Shown: positions 1 through 8,877, counted from the first letter of the stretch. The stretch is DNA of 64,000 nucleotides from Kitasatospora purpeofusca (GCF_000718025.1 NZ_JODS01000001.1:248001-312000), one strand, 5' to 3'. The notes: a model not told the origin generated them from the sequence alone. Numbers and translations: made by a program.

Positions 1-40
1 CAACTCGGCGTCAGAGCCACCTGCCCCGAAGGACTTCACC

Positions 41-1765
41 ATGGCCACCACCCCCGAGACCGCCGAGCCCACGGCCGAGAGCGCCCCGGCGCGCCGCCCC
101 GTCGCAGCTCGCAAGGTGACCCGTCACCGCGGCGAGGGCCAGTGGGGCATGGGTCACTTCACCCCCTTGAACGCCAACGAGCAGTTCAAGAAGGACGACG
201 ACGGTCTCAATGTGCGGACACGTATTGAGACGATCTACGCGCAGCGGGGCTTCGACTCGATCGACCCGGCCGACCTGCGCGGCCGGATGCGCTGGTGGGG
301 GCTGTACACCCAGCGCAAGGAGGGCATCGACGGCGGCAAGACCGCGATCCTGGACCCGCACGAGCTCGACGCCGAGTACTTCATGCTCCGGGTCCGGATC
401 GACGGCGGCCGGCTGACGGTCGCCCAGCTGCGCGCCATCGCCGAGGTCTCCGAGGAGTACGGCCGCAACACCGCCGACCTGACCGACCGGCAGAACGTCC
501 AGTACCACTGGATCCGGATCGAGGACGTCCCGGCGATCTGGCAGAAGCTGGAGGCCGTCGGCCTGTCCACCACCGAGGCCTGCGGCGACACCCCGCGGGT
601 CATCCTCGGCTCCCCGGTGGCCGGCATCGCCGAGGACGAGATCATCGACGGCACCCCCGCCATCGACGAGATCCAGCGCCGCTTCATCGGCAACAAGGAC
701 TTCTCCAACCTGCCGCGCAAGTTCAAGTCCGCCGTCTCCGGCTCGCCGCTCCTGGACGTCGCCCACGAGATCAACGACATCGCCTTCGTCGGCGTGGTCC
801 ACCCCGAGCACGGCCCCGGCTTCGACCTCTGGGTCGGCGGCGGCCTGTCCACCAACCCCAAGCTCGGCGTCCGGCTCGGCGCCTGGGTCCCGCTCGACGA
901 GGTCGCCGACGTCTACGGCGGCGTGATCGGCATCTTCCGCGACTACGGCTACCGCCGGCTGCGCAACCGCGCCCGGCTGAAGTTCCTGGTCGCCGACTGG
1001 GGCACCGAGAAGTTCCGCCAGGTGCTGGAGGACGAGTACCTCAAGTACAAGCTGGTCGACGGCCCCGCCCCGGCGGAGCCGAGCGGCCGCTGGCGCGACC
1101 ACGTCGGCGTGCACCGGCAGAAGGACGGCCGCTACTACGTCGGCTTCGCACCGCGGGTCGGCCGGGTCGACGGCAAGCTGCTCGGGCAGATCGCCGACCT
1201 CGCCGAGGCCCACGGCAGCGACCGGCTGCGCACCACCGCCGAGCAGAAGATGATCGTGCTCGACATCCCCGAGGACCGGGTCGAGTCCCTGGTGGCCGGC
1301 CTGGAGGCGCTGGACCTGCGGGTCACCCCCTCGCCGTTCCGCCGCGGCACCATGGCCTGCACCGGCATCGAGTACTGCAAGCTCGCCATCGTCGAGACCA
1401 AGGAGCGTGGCCGCACGCTCATCGACGAGCTGGAGCAGCGGCTGCCCGGGTTCGCCGAGCCGCTGACCATCAACATCAACGGCTGCCCGAACGCCTGCGC
1501 CCGCATCCAGGTCGCGGACATCGGTCTCAAGGGCCAGCTGGTGACGGACGAGCAGGGCAACCAGGTCGAGGGCTACCAGGTGCACCTGGGCGGCGCGCTC
1601 GGACTGGAGGCCGGCTTCGGCCGCAAGGTCCGCGGCCTCAAGGTCACCAAGGACGGCCTGCCCGACTACGTCGAGCGCGTCCTGACCCGGTACCAGGAGG
1701 ACCGCACCGAGGGCGAGCGCTTCGCCCAGTGGGCGGCCCGGGCCAGCGAGGAGCAACTGTCGTGA
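41..1765 (+). CDS. sirA: Ferredoxin-dependent assimilatory sulfite reductase (SirA type)
   Basis: 574 aa, the usual length for the actinobacterial siroheme and [4Fe-4S] sulfite/nitrite reductase family, which reduces sulfite to sulfide in the cytoplasm. The cluster/siroheme cysteines are visible as C440-X5-C446 and C482-X3-C486 (NGCPNAC). Tyr89 in WWGLYTQ and Cys181 in ACGDTP correspond to the Tyr-Cys pair that is cross-linked in the Mycobacterium tuberculosis enzyme (family knowledge). The ATG follows a GAAGGA ribosome site. It heads a sulfate-assimilation operon, and its stop overlaps the GTG of the next small gene, so sulfite rather than nitrite is the likely substrate. Confidence 0.95.
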   Translation: MATTPETAEPTAESAPARRPVAARKVTRHRGEGQWGMGHFTPLNANEQFKKDDDGLNVRTRIETIYAQRGFDSIDPADLRGRMRWWGLYTQRKEGIDGGKTAILDPHELDAEYFMLRVRIDGGRLTVAQLRAIAEVSEEYGRNTADLTDRQNVQYHWIRIEDVPAIWQKLEAVGLSTTEACGDTPRVILGSPVAGIAEDEIIDGTPAIDEIQRRFIGNKDFSNLPRKFKSAVSGSPLLDVAHEINDIAFVGVVHPEHGPGFDLWVGGGLSTNPKLGVRLGAWVPLDEVADVYGGVIGIFRDYGYRRLRNRARLKFLVADWGTEKFRQVLEDEYLKYKLVDGPAPAEPSGRWRDHVGVHRQKDGRYYVGFAPRVGRVDGKLLGQIADLAEAHGSDRLRTTAEQKMIVLDIPEDRVESLVAGLEALDLRVTPSPFRRGTMACTGIEYCKLAIVETKERGRTLIDELEQRLPGFAEPLTININGCPNACARIQVADIGLKGQLVTDEQGNQVEGYQVHLGGALGLEAGFGRKVRGLKVTKDGLPDYVERVLTRYQEDRTEGERFAQWAARASEEQLS

Positions 1766-1941
1766 GTGAGCGTGCCGCCCCCTTCTTCTGCCCGTACTGC
1801 GGGGACGAGGACCTGCGTCCGTCCGAGGCCGGGCACGGCGCCTGGGAATGCCACGGGTGCCGCCGGGCCTTCCAGTTGAAGTTCCTCGGCCTGCTGTCAC
1901 CGAGCAATGGGGGTAACCGGAGTGACCGGCACGACGACTGA
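1762..1941 (+). CDS. Small double-CxxC zinc-ribbon protein between sirA and cysH
   Basis: 59 aa from a GTG that overlaps the sirA stop (GTGA junction). Its last 35 bases overlap the start of cysH. It has two CxxC knuckles, CPYCG near residue 10 and CHGC near residue 30, separated by an acidic linker, and then a basic AFQLKF segment. This is the look of a zinc ribbon or rubredoxin-like fold. A small ORF in this position is common in actinomycete sulfate clusters, but its function is not known to me. Tight coupling on both sides suggests an accessory role in sulfite or APS reduction, for example metal or electron handling, and this is inference only. Confidence 0.8.
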   Translation: MSERAAPFFCPYCGDEDLRPSEAGHGAWECHGCRRAFQLKFLGLLSPSNGGNRSDRHDD

Positions 1942-2623
1942 CTTCGAGGAGCTGGCCACCAGGGCCGGCCGCGAGCTGGAGGAGGCCGAGCCGCAGGAGA
2001 TCCTGCGCTGGGCCGCCGACACCTTCGGCAAGCGCTTCTGCGTCACCTCCTCGATGGAGGACGCGGTCGTCGCCCACCTGGCCTCCTCGGTGTTCCCCGG
2101 GGTCGACGTGGTGTTCCTGGACACCGGCTACCACTTCCCGGAGACCATCGGCACCCGGGACGCGGTGGCCGCGACCATGCCGGTCAACGTCATCACGCTC
2201 ACCCCGGCGCTGACCGTGGCCGAGCAGGACGCCCAGTACGGGCCGGAGCTGCACGACCGCGACCCGGACCAGTGCTGCGCGCTGCGGAAGGTCGAGCCGC
2301 TGAACCGCGGCCTGGGCGGCTACGACGCCTGGGCCACCGGACTGCGCCGCGACGAGTCGCCGACCCGCGCGAACACCCCGGTGGTCTCCTGGGACCCCCG
2401 GCGCCGCAAGGTCAAGCTCGCCCCGATCGCCCGCTGGACGCAGGAGGACGTGGACGCCTACGTCAACGCCAACGGCGTGCTGCTCAACCCGCTGCTGTGG
2501 GAGGGCTACACCTCGATCGGCTGCTCGCCGCTCTCCTGCACCCGCAAGCCGGGCGAGGGCGAGGACGCCAGGTCCGGCCGCTGGTCCGGCTCCGGCAAGA
2601 CCGAGTGCGGCATCCACCTCTAG
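1907..2623 (+). CDS. cysH: Phosphoadenylyl/adenylyl-sulfate reductase
   Basis: 238 aa reductase that converts APS or PAPS to sulfite with thioredoxin as donor. It has the FTSSMEDAV-type nucleotide loop (here VTSSMEDAV), the DTGYHFPET motif, and the C-terminal catalytic Cys in ECGIHL. A Cys123-Cys124 pair and a second pair at Cys206 and Cys211 point to the [4Fe-4S] APS-reductase branch. In that branch the second pair is normally CxxC (SIGCxPCT), but here it is SIGCSPLSCT, with four residues between the cysteines. ATG 1907 is assigned; a GTG at 1922 behind GGGGG is an alternative start. Its start overlaps the zinc-ribbon gene and a 50-base gap separates it from cysC. Confidence 0.92.
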   Translation: MGVTGVTGTTTDFEELATRAGRELEEAEPQEILRWAADTFGKRFCVTSSMEDAVVAHLASSVFPGVDVVFLDTGYHFPETIGTRDAVAATMPVNVITLTPALTVAEQDAQYGPELHDRDPDQCCALRKVEPLNRGLGGYDAWATGLRRDESPTRANTPVVSWDPRRRKVKLAPIARWTQEDVDAYVNANGVLLNPLLWEGYTSIGCSPLSCTRKPGEGEDARSGRWSGSGKTECGIHL

Positions 2624-2673
2624 ACCCGACCCCGGCAGACCCACCGTCGACCCCCGTTCTAAGGACTTCCACC

Positions 2674-3273
2674 GTGACCACAGCCGACACCCCGGCCGCC
2701 GCCGGAGCCGCAGAGGCGGCCCCCGCGGCCGGTCCCTGCGAGCGCGGCGCCACCGTGTGGCTGACCGGGCTCCCGAGCGCGGGCAAGACCACGCTCGCCT
2801 TCGCCCTGGCCGACCGGCTGCGCGCCGAGGGCCACAAGGTCGAGGTCCTGGACGGCGACGAGATCCGCGAGTTCCTCTCCAAGGGCCTCGGCTTCAGCCG
2901 CGAGGACCGCCACACCAACGTCACCCGGATCGGCTTCGTCGCCGAGAAGCTCGCCGCCAACGGCGTCAAGGTGCTCGCCCCGGTGATCGCCCCGTTCGCG
3001 GACTCCCGCGCGGCGGTCCGCGAGCGGCACGGTGCCAACGGCACCGCGTTCCTGGAGATCCACGTCGCCACCCCGGTCGAGCTCTGCGCCGAACGCGACG
3101 TCAAGGGGCTGTACGCCAAGCAGGCGGCCGGCGAGATCTCCGGCCTGACCGGCGTCGACGACCCGTACGAGGCCCCGGAGCACCCGGAGCTGCGGCTGCA
3201 GACCCAGGGACGCGAGGTGGCCGACTCCGCCGCCGAGCTGCACGTCTTCCTGACCGAGAGGGGCCTGGCATGA
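2674..3273 (+). CDS. cysC: Adenylylsulfate (APS) kinase
   Basis: 199 aa cytoplasmic kinase phosphorylating APS to PAPS with ATP. The P-loop GLPSAGKTT lies at residues 32-40, followed by VLDGDEIREFL, the RHTNVTRIGF segment and the PVIAPF segment typical of the family. The GTG start follows AAGGAC at 2661-2666. The first 20 or so residues are an Ala/Pro-rich tail not needed for the fold. It overlaps cysD by ATGA, so the two are translationally coupled. APS kinase is a separate protein here, not fused to CysN. Its presence beside an APS-reductase-like CysH suggests PAPS is made mainly for sulfotransferases, which is an inference. Confidence 0.95.
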   Translation: MTTADTPAAAGAAEAAPAAGPCERGATVWLTGLPSAGKTTLAFALADRLRAEGHKVEVLDGDEIREFLSKGLGFSREDRHTNVTRIGFVAEKLAANGVKVLAPVIAPFADSRAAVRERHGANGTAFLEIHVATPVELCAERDVKGLYAKQAAGEISGLTGVDDPYEAPEHPELRLQTQGREVADSAAELHVFLTERGLA

Positions 3274-4226
3274 CCACCGCGACGGACAGCCTGCTCCGTA
3301 ACGACGACCCCGACCAGAATCCGGAGGGGCCCTTCGCGCTGTCCCACCTGGACGCGCTGGAGGCCGAGTCGGTGCACATCTTCCGCGAGGTCGCGGGGGA
3401 GTTCGAGCGCCCGGTGATCCTGTTCTCCGGCGGCAAGGACTCCATCGTCATGCTGCACCTGGCGCTCAAGGCCTTCCGGCCGGCCGCGATCCCGTTCTCG
3501 CTGCTGCACGTCGACACCGGCCACAACTTCCCCGAGGTCATCGAGTACCGGGACCGGGTGGCGGCCGAGCACAACCTGCGGCTGCACGTCGCCTCGGTGC
3601 AGGACTTCATCGACGACGGCCGACTGCGCGAACGCCCGGACGGCACCCGCAACCCGCTGCAGACCGTCCCCCTGCTCGACGCCATCGAGAAGGGCCGCTT
3701 CGACGCCGTCTTCGGCGGCGGCCGCCGCGACGAGGAGAAGGCCCGCGCCAAGGAGCGCGTCTTCTCCCTGCGCGACGAGTTCGGCGCCTGGGACCCGCGC
3801 CGCCAGCGCCCCGAGCTGTGGTCGCTCTACAACGGCCGGCACGCCGTCGGCGAGCACGTGCGCGTCTTCCCGCTCTCCAACTGGACCGAGCTGGACGTCT
3901 GGCAGTACATCGAGCGCGAGTCCGTCGAACTCCCGGAGATCTACTACGCCCACGAGCGCGACGTCTTCGCCCGCGGCGGCATGTGGCTGACCGCCGGCGA
4001 GTGGGGCGGCCCCAGGGACGACGAGCCCGTCGAGCGGCGGCTGATCCGCTACCGCACCGTCGGCGACATGTCCTGCACCGGCGCCGTCGACTCCGACGCC
4101 GCCACCATCCGGGCCGTCATCGCCGAGATCGCCGCCAGCCGCCTCACCGAGCGCGGCGCCACCCGGGCCGACGACAAGCTCTCCGAGGCCGCGATGGAAG
4201 ACCGCAAGCGCGAGGGATACTTCTAA
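3270..4226 (+). CDS. cysD: Sulfate adenylyltransferase small subunit
   Basis: 318 aa. Forms ATP sulfurylase with CysN, making APS from sulfate and ATP while CysN hydrolyses GTP. The PP-loop motif SGGKDS is at residues 53-58, followed by LLHVDTGHNFPEV and FGGGRRDEEKARAKER, all characteristic of CysD. Length and C-terminus (EDRKREGYF) match the family. The ATG overlaps the cysC stop (ATGA) and its own TAA overlaps the cysN ATG (TAATG), so cysC-cysD-cysN is a tightly coupled run. Confidence 0.97.
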   Translation: MTTATDSLLRNDDPDQNPEGPFALSHLDALEAESVHIFREVAGEFERPVILFSGGKDSIVMLHLALKAFRPAAIPFSLLHVDTGHNFPEVIEYRDRVAAEHNLRLHVASVQDFIDDGRLRERPDGTRNPLQTVPLLDAIEKGRFDAVFGGGRRDEEKARAKERVFSLRDEFGAWDPRRQRPELWSLYNGRHAVGEHVRVFPLSNWTELDVWQYIERESVELPEIYYAHERDVFARGGMWLTAGEWGGPRDDEPVERRLIRYRTVGDMSCTGAVDSDAATIRAVIAEIAASRLTERGATRADDKLSEAAMEDRKREGYF

Positions 4227-5566
4227 TGAGCACCACCCCGACCGGCACGACCCGGACCGGCACCGCCACCTCGCTGCTGCGCTTCGCCACCGCCGGCTCC
4301 GTCGACGACGGCAAGTCCACCCTGGTCGGCCGGCTGCTGCACGACTCCAAGTCGGTGCTCGCCGACCAGCTGGAGGCCGTCGAGCGGGTCTCCCTCAGCC
4401 GCGGCCAGGAGACGCCCGACCTGGCGCTGCTCACCGACGGCCTGCGCGCCGAGCGCGAGCAGGGCATCACCATCGACGTCGCCTACCGCTACTTCGCCAC
4501 CCCCCGGCGCCGGTTCATCCTCGCCGACACCCCCGGGCACGTGCAGTACACCCGCAACATGGTCACCGGCGCCTCCACCGCCGAACTGGCCGTCGTCCTG
4601 GTCGACGCCCGCAACGGCGTCGTCGAGCAGACCCGCCGGCACGCCGCCGTCGCGGCCCTGCTGCGGGTGCCGCACGTCGTGCTGGCCGTCAACAAGATGG
4701 ACCTGGTCGACTACGCGGAGCCGGTCTTCGCCGCCATCGCCGCCGAGTTCACCGCCTACGCGGCCTCGCTCGGCATCGGCGACGTGCTCGCCGTCCCGAT
4801 CTCCGCACTCGCCGGGGACAACGTCGTCGAGCCCTCCGCGCACATGGACTGGTACGGCGGCCCGACCCTGCTGGAGCACCTGGAGACGGTCCCGGTCGGC
4901 AGCGACCCGAGCGCCGAACCGACCCGCTTCCCGGTCCAGTACGTGATCCGCCCGCAGACCGAGGAGCACCCGGACTACCGCGGCTACGCGGGCCAGCTGG
5001 CCTCCGGCGTGCTGCGGGTCGGCGACCCGGTCACCGTGCTGCCCTCCGGCCACACCACCACCGTCACCGGCATCGACGTGCTCGGCCGCGCCACCGACAT
5101 CGCCTGGACCCCCCAGTCGGTCACCGTGCGCCTGGCCGACGACATCGACATCTCCCGCGGCGACCTCATCGCCACCGGCCCGGCCCCCGTCCCCACCAGG
5201 GACATCGAGGCCACCGTCAGCCACCTCAACGAGCGTCCGCTGCGGGCCGGCGACAAGGTGCTGCTCAAGCACACCACCCGCACGGTCCGGGCGCTGGTCA
5301 AGGAGATCGGCTACCGGATCGACATCGACACGCTGGAGCGGCGCTCCGGCGCCGACGGCCTGAACGTCAACGACATCGGCCGCGTGGTGCTGCGCACCGC
5401 CGAACCGCTGGCGCTCGACGACTACACCGACAACCGCCGGACCGGATCGTTCCTGCTGATCGACCCGGCCGACGGCACCACCCTCACCGCCGGCATGGCG
5501 GGCGAGGCCTTCGGAACCGTACGCACCACCGACGACAGCGAACCCGACGAGGAGGACTGGGTCTGA
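4226..5566 (+). CDS. cysN: Sulfate adenylyltransferase GTPase subunit
   Basis: 446 aa translation-factor-like GTPase that drives sulfate adenylylation with CysD. G1 is GSVDDGKST (residues 24-32), G3 is DTPGH, and G4 is NKMD, followed by two beta-barrel domains. The length shows there is no fused APS kinase domain, in agreement with a separate cysC. Start and stop are both overlapped by neighbours: TAATG with cysD, TGATG with a 36-codon micro-ORF. An acidic C-terminus (DDSEPDEEDWV) ends the protein. Confidence 0.96.
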   Translation: MSTTPTGTTRTGTATSLLRFATAGSVDDGKSTLVGRLLHDSKSVLADQLEAVERVSLSRGQETPDLALLTDGLRAEREQGITIDVAYRYFATPRRRFILADTPGHVQYTRNMVTGASTAELAVVLVDARNGVVEQTRRHAAVAALLRVPHVVLAVNKMDLVDYAEPVFAAIAAEFTAYAASLGIGDVLAVPISALAGDNVVEPSAHMDWYGGPTLLEHLETVPVGSDPSAEPTRFPVQYVIRPQTEEHPDYRGYAGQLASGVLRVGDPVTVLPSGHTTTVTGIDVLGRATDIAWTPQSVTVRLADDIDISRGDLIATGPAPVPTRDIEATVSHLNERPLRAGDKVLLKHTTRTVRALVKEIGYRIDIDTLERRSGADGLNVNDIGRVVLRTAEPLALDDYTDNRRTGSFLLIDPADGTTLTAGMAGEAFGTVRTTDDSEPDEEDWV

Positions 5567-5676
5567 TGCCCAGCGAGGCGTTCTCGGGCATGGACAAGGA
5601 AGGCGGCCGCATCGGCAGCGGCGTCCTCGGCAGCGGCCAGGGCGGCCTGACGCGATGTGCGGGCCGACAGGGCTGA
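5566..5676 (+). CDS. Possible 36-aa micro-ORF coupled to cysN
   Basis: ATG 5566 overlaps the cysN stop (TGATG) and is preceded by GAGGAGG at 5549-5555 with a 10-base spacer, a much better ribosome site than chance would give. The 36-residue product is Gly/Ser-rich (MPSEAFSGMDKEGG...) with one Cys and no recognisable domain. It ends 145 bases before the ABC substrate-binding protein. It could be a small protein, a translational bridge to the transporter genes, or a fortuitous frame. Confidence 0.35.
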   Translation: MPSEAFSGMDKEGGRIGSGVLGSGQGGLTRCAGRQG

Positions 5677-5821
5677 GAAGCGCCCTGTCACCGGACCGAC
5701 TGCCCCGACCGCAGGCCGGCCCGGCTTGCCCGGCACCCCGCACGGTGCCGCAAGCACAACCTTGACCGAACTTCCGCCCCGAGACCGCTTCCTGACGGTC
5801 CGTCCGCGAACAGGACTCACC

Positions 5822-7003
5822 ATGGCACCGAACCAGGCACTGTCGCACGGCCACGACCCGCATCCGACCACTCGCCCCCGCGCCGGCCGGATCAGACGCT
5901 CCGCCGTGACCGTCGTGGCCGGCCTCACCGCCGTCGCGCTGCTCTCCGCGTGCAGCTACGGCTCCAAGAACGACGACAAGAAGACCAACACCGCCGCCCC
6001 CGCCGCCGATTCCGCCTCCGGCGGGGCCGCGGCCAAGCTCTCCGCCGACACCGTGCGGATCGGCTACTTCGCCAACCTCACCCACGGCACCCCGCTGGTC
6101 GGCCTCCAGGACGGCATATTCCAGAAGGAGCTGGGCTCCACCCAGATCAAGACCCAGGTCTTCAACGCGGGCCCGGCCGAGATCGAGGCGCTCAACGCCG
6201 GCTCCATCGACATCGGCTGGATCGGCCCCTCCCCGGCGATCAACGGCTTCACCAAGTCCGAGGGCAAGTCGCTGAAGATCATCGGCGGTTCGGCCTCCGG
6301 CGGCGTCAAGCTGGTCGCCAACCCGGACAAGATCACCTCGCTGGACGACCTCAAGGGCAAGAAGATCGCCACCCCGCAGCTGGGCAACACCCAGGACGTG
6401 GCGCTGCTCAACTACCTGGCCGGCAAGGGCTTCAAGGTCGACGCCCAGTCCGGCGCCGGCGACGTCAGCGTGGTCCGCTCCGACAACAAGGTCACCCCGG
6501 ACGCCTACAAGCAGGGCTCCATCGACGCCGCCTGGGTGCCCGAGCCGACCGCCTCCAAGCTGGTCACCCTCGGCGCGAAGGTCCTCCTCAACGAGAAGGA
6601 CATCTGGCCGGACAAGAAGTTCGTGATCACCAACATCATCGTCTCGCAGAAGTTCCTCACCGAGCACCCCGACGTGGTCGAGGCCGTACTGCGCGGCTCG
6701 GTGAGCACCAACGCCTACATCAAGGCCAACCCGGACAAGGCCAAGGCCACCGCCAACGAGGCGATCAAGAAGGAGGCCGGCAACGCCCTGGAGCCGGCCA
6801 TCCTCGACCCGGCCTGGGCCGACATCGACTTCCTGGACGACCCGCTGGCCTCCACCCTGCAGACCGAGGCGGACAACGCGGTCACCGCGGGCCTGCTCAA
6901 GAAGCCGAACCTGAACGGCATCTACGACCTCACCCTGCTCAACAAGGTGCTGAAGGAGAAGGGGCAGAGCCCCGTCGCGGACGCCGGCCTCGGCGCCAAG
7001 TAG
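5822..7003 (+). CDS. ssuA: Sulfonate/sulfur-compound ABC transporter substrate-binding lipoprotein
   Basis: 393 aa. The basic N-terminus (RAGRIRR), hydrophobic stretch and lipobox LLSAC place the lipidated Cys at residue 44. The mature part is an NMT1/SsuA-type periplasmic-binding domain (IGYFANLTHGTPLVGLQ near the start, then GPAEIEALNAGSIDIGWIGP), the family that binds aliphatic sulfonates, taurine or nitrate. The frame is open upstream to 5657, but ATG 5822 is preferred because AGGACT precedes it and the signal peptide begins there. Position inside the cys cluster supports a sulfur compound as ligand; which one cannot be read from sequence. Confidence 0.9.
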   Translation: MAPNQALSHGHDPHPTTRPRAGRIRRSAVTVVAGLTAVALLSACSYGSKNDDKKTNTAAPAADSASGGAAAKLSADTVRIGYFANLTHGTPLVGLQDGIFQKELGSTQIKTQVFNAGPAEIEALNAGSIDIGWIGPSPAINGFTKSEGKSLKIIGGSASGGVKLVANPDKITSLDDLKGKKIATPQLGNTQDVALLNYLAGKGFKVDAQSGAGDVSVVRSDNKVTPDAYKQGSIDAAWVPEPTASKLVTLGAKVLLNEKDIWPDKKFVITNIIVSQKFLTEHPDVVEAVLRGSVSTNAYIKANPDKAKATANEAIKKEAGNALEPAILDPAWADIDFLDDPLASTLQTEADNAVTAGLLKKPNLNGIYDLTLLNKVLKEKGQSPVADAGLGAK

Positions 7004-7165
7004 CGCCCGCCGTACCGCAGTACCGCGCCCGAAACCCCGAGGTCCGGCCCCCACCCGTCCGTCCGTTGCCCGCTCGATGCCCCGAGCACGGCCGGGCGGG
7101 GCCCGGCCCTCGGCCCCGCTCCCTCGTCGCCAGATGCCAGACCAACCACGCAGGAGGTGCCCGGA

Positions 7166-7969
7166 ATGAGCCCGGCACTGACCACCTCGAACGACGCCGA
7201 CGGCGTCGGCACCCTCGACGGTGCCCCCGCCGTCCGGATCTCGCACGTGCACAAGACCTTCGGCCGCCCCGGCGCGCAGACCCACGTCCTGGACGACATC
7301 ACCCTCGACGTCGCCCCGGGCGAGTTCGTCACGCTGCTCGGCGCCTCGGGCTGCGGCAAGTCCACCCTGCTCAACCTGGTCGCCGGCCTCGACAAGCCCA
7401 CCGCGGGCAGCATCGACGTCCCCGGCGGACGCCCCGCGCTGATGTTCCAGGAGCACGCGCTCTTCCCATGGCTCACCGCCGGCAAGAACATCGAACTCGC
7501 CCTCAAGCTCGCCGGCACGGCCCGCGCCGAACGCCGCCCCGAGGCCGAGCGCCTGCTGAAGCTCGTCCGGCTCCAGGACTCCTACGGCAAGCGGGTGCAC
7601 GAGCTGTCCGGCGGCATGCGCCAGCGCGTCGCACTGGCCCGTGCCCTCGCCCAGGGCAGCCAGGTGCTGCTCATGGACGAACCGTTCGCCGCCCTCGACG
7701 CCATCACCCGCGACGTCCTGCACAACGAGATCACCCGGATCTGGGCCGAGCAGAAGCTGTCCGTCCTCTTCGTCACCCACAACGTGCGGGAGGCCGTCCG
7801 GCTCGCCCAGCGCGTGGTGCTGCTCTCCTCCCGCCCCGGGCGGGTCGCCCGGGAGTGGACGATCGACCTCCCGCAGCCCCGCCGGATCGAGTCCGCCGGC
7901 GTGGCGGACCTGTCCATCGAGATCACCGAAGAACTGCGTGGGGAGATCCGCCGCCATGGCCAGCACTGA
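7166..7969 (+). CDS. ssuB: Sulfonate-type ABC transporter ATP-binding protein
   Basis: 267 aa ABC ATPase. Walker A is GASGCGKST (about 59-67), the Q-loop is MFQEHALFPW, the signature is LSGGMRQRVALARAL, Walker B is VLLMDEPF, and the switch His lies in VTHNVREA. This matches the nitrate/sulfonate/taurine ATPase family. ATG 7166 is chosen over an in-frame GTG at 7157 because AGGAGG (7152-7157) sits 8 bases ahead of it. It overlaps the permease gene by 14 bases. Confidence 0.93.
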   Translation: MSPALTTSNDADGVGTLDGAPAVRISHVHKTFGRPGAQTHVLDDITLDVAPGEFVTLLGASGCGKSTLLNLVAGLDKPTAGSIDVPGGRPALMFQEHALFPWLTAGKNIELALKLAGTARAERRPEAERLLKLVRLQDSYGKRVHELSGGMRQRVALARALAQGSQVLLMDEPFAALDAITRDVLHNEITRIWAEQKLSVLFVTHNVREAVRLAQRVVLLSSRPGRVAREWTIDLPQPRRIESAGVADLSIEITEELRGEIRRHGQH

Positions 7970-8867
7970 CATCACCACCAAGGCCGGGTCGGGCCACGGC
8001 GGTACCGTCGCCGACTTCGCCGGCGTCGAGGCCGGGCTGGACGCGCTGGACGCCGTCGTCACCCAGCGCAACTCCACCGCCGAGACGCTGCGGCAGAAGG
8101 TCCTGCCGCCGCTGCTCGGCGTCCTCCTGGTGCTGGCCCTCTGGCAGGCCGCCTACAGCCTGCACGTCACCTCCGCCTACAAGCTCCCCAGCCCGCTCGA
8201 CGTCTGGCACGCCGCCGAGGACCTCTGGTACCAGGGCACGCTGTTCTCGATCATCTGGACCAGCGTCTGGCGCGGCCTGTCCGGCTTCGTGGTCGCCCTC
8301 CTCATCGGCACCCCGATCGGCCTGCTGGTCTCCCGGGTCAGGCCGGTGCGCGCCGCGGTCGGCCCGGTCCTCTCCGGCCTCCAGTCGCTGCCCTCGGTCG
8401 CCTGGGTCCCGGCCGCCGTCATCTGGCTCGGCATCAACGACTCGATGATGTACGCCGTCATCCTGCTCGGCGCCGTCCCCTCGATCGCCAACGGCCTGGT
8501 CGCCGGCATCGACCAGGTGCCGCCGCTGTTCCTGCGGGCCGGCCGCACCATCGGCGCCACCGGCCTCGCCGGGGCCCGGCACATCCTGCTGCCCGCCGCG
8601 CTGCCCGGCTACCTCGCCGGACTCAAGCAGGGCTGGGCCTTCTCCTGGCGCTCGCTGATGGCCGCCGAACTCGTCGCCTCCTCCCCCGACCTGGGCCTCG
8701 GCCTCGGCCGGTTCCTGGAGAACCAGCGCGAGTTCTCCGACATGGCGGGCGTCCTGCTCGGCATCATCCTGATCCTGTTCGTCGGCATCGCCATCGAACT
8801 GCTCGTCTTCACCCCGGTCGAGCGCCGGGTCCTGCGCAACCGCGGCCTGCTGGCCGCCGTCAAGTAA
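7956..8867 (+). CDS. ssuC: Sulfonate-type ABC transporter permease
   Basis: 303 aa inner-membrane permease of the BPD_transp_1 fold with about six hydrophobic segments: the first at residues 50-67 (LGVLLVLALWQAAYS), and the last near 270-290 (GIILILFVGIAIELLVF). The EAA-like coupling loop reads AGRTIGATGLAGARHILLPAALPG. A long hydrophilic N-terminus of about 45 residues precedes the first helix. It starts inside ssuB and ends 10 bases before the chelatase gene, so the transporter and chelatase are probably cotranscribed. Confidence 0.92.
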   Translation: MASTDITTKAGSGHGGTVADFAGVEAGLDALDAVVTQRNSTAETLRQKVLPPLLGVLLVLALWQAAYSLHVTSAYKLPSPLDVWHAAEDLWYQGTLFSIIWTSVWRGLSGFVVALLIGTPIGLLVSRVRPVRAAVGPVLSGLQSLPSVAWVPAAVIWLGINDSMMYAVILLGAVPSIANGLVAGIDQVPPLFLRAGRTIGATGLAGARHILLPAALPGYLAGLKQGWAFSWRSLMAAELVASSPDLGLGLGRFLENQREFSDMAGVLLGIILILFVGIAIELLVFTPVERRVLRNRGLLAAVK

Positions 8868-8877
8868 GGCCCTCCGC

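Noticed and set aside
11..2644. Minus-strand open frame of 877 codons across sirA and cysH
   Set aside because: It is a by-product of high GC at third positions: Val/Leu/Gly/Asp-rich with no domain, and fully antisense to well-conserved enzymes.
4223..8077. Minus-strand open frame of 1284 codons across cysN and the ABC transporter
   Set aside because: Same antisense artefact; composition is low complexity and no motif is recognisable.
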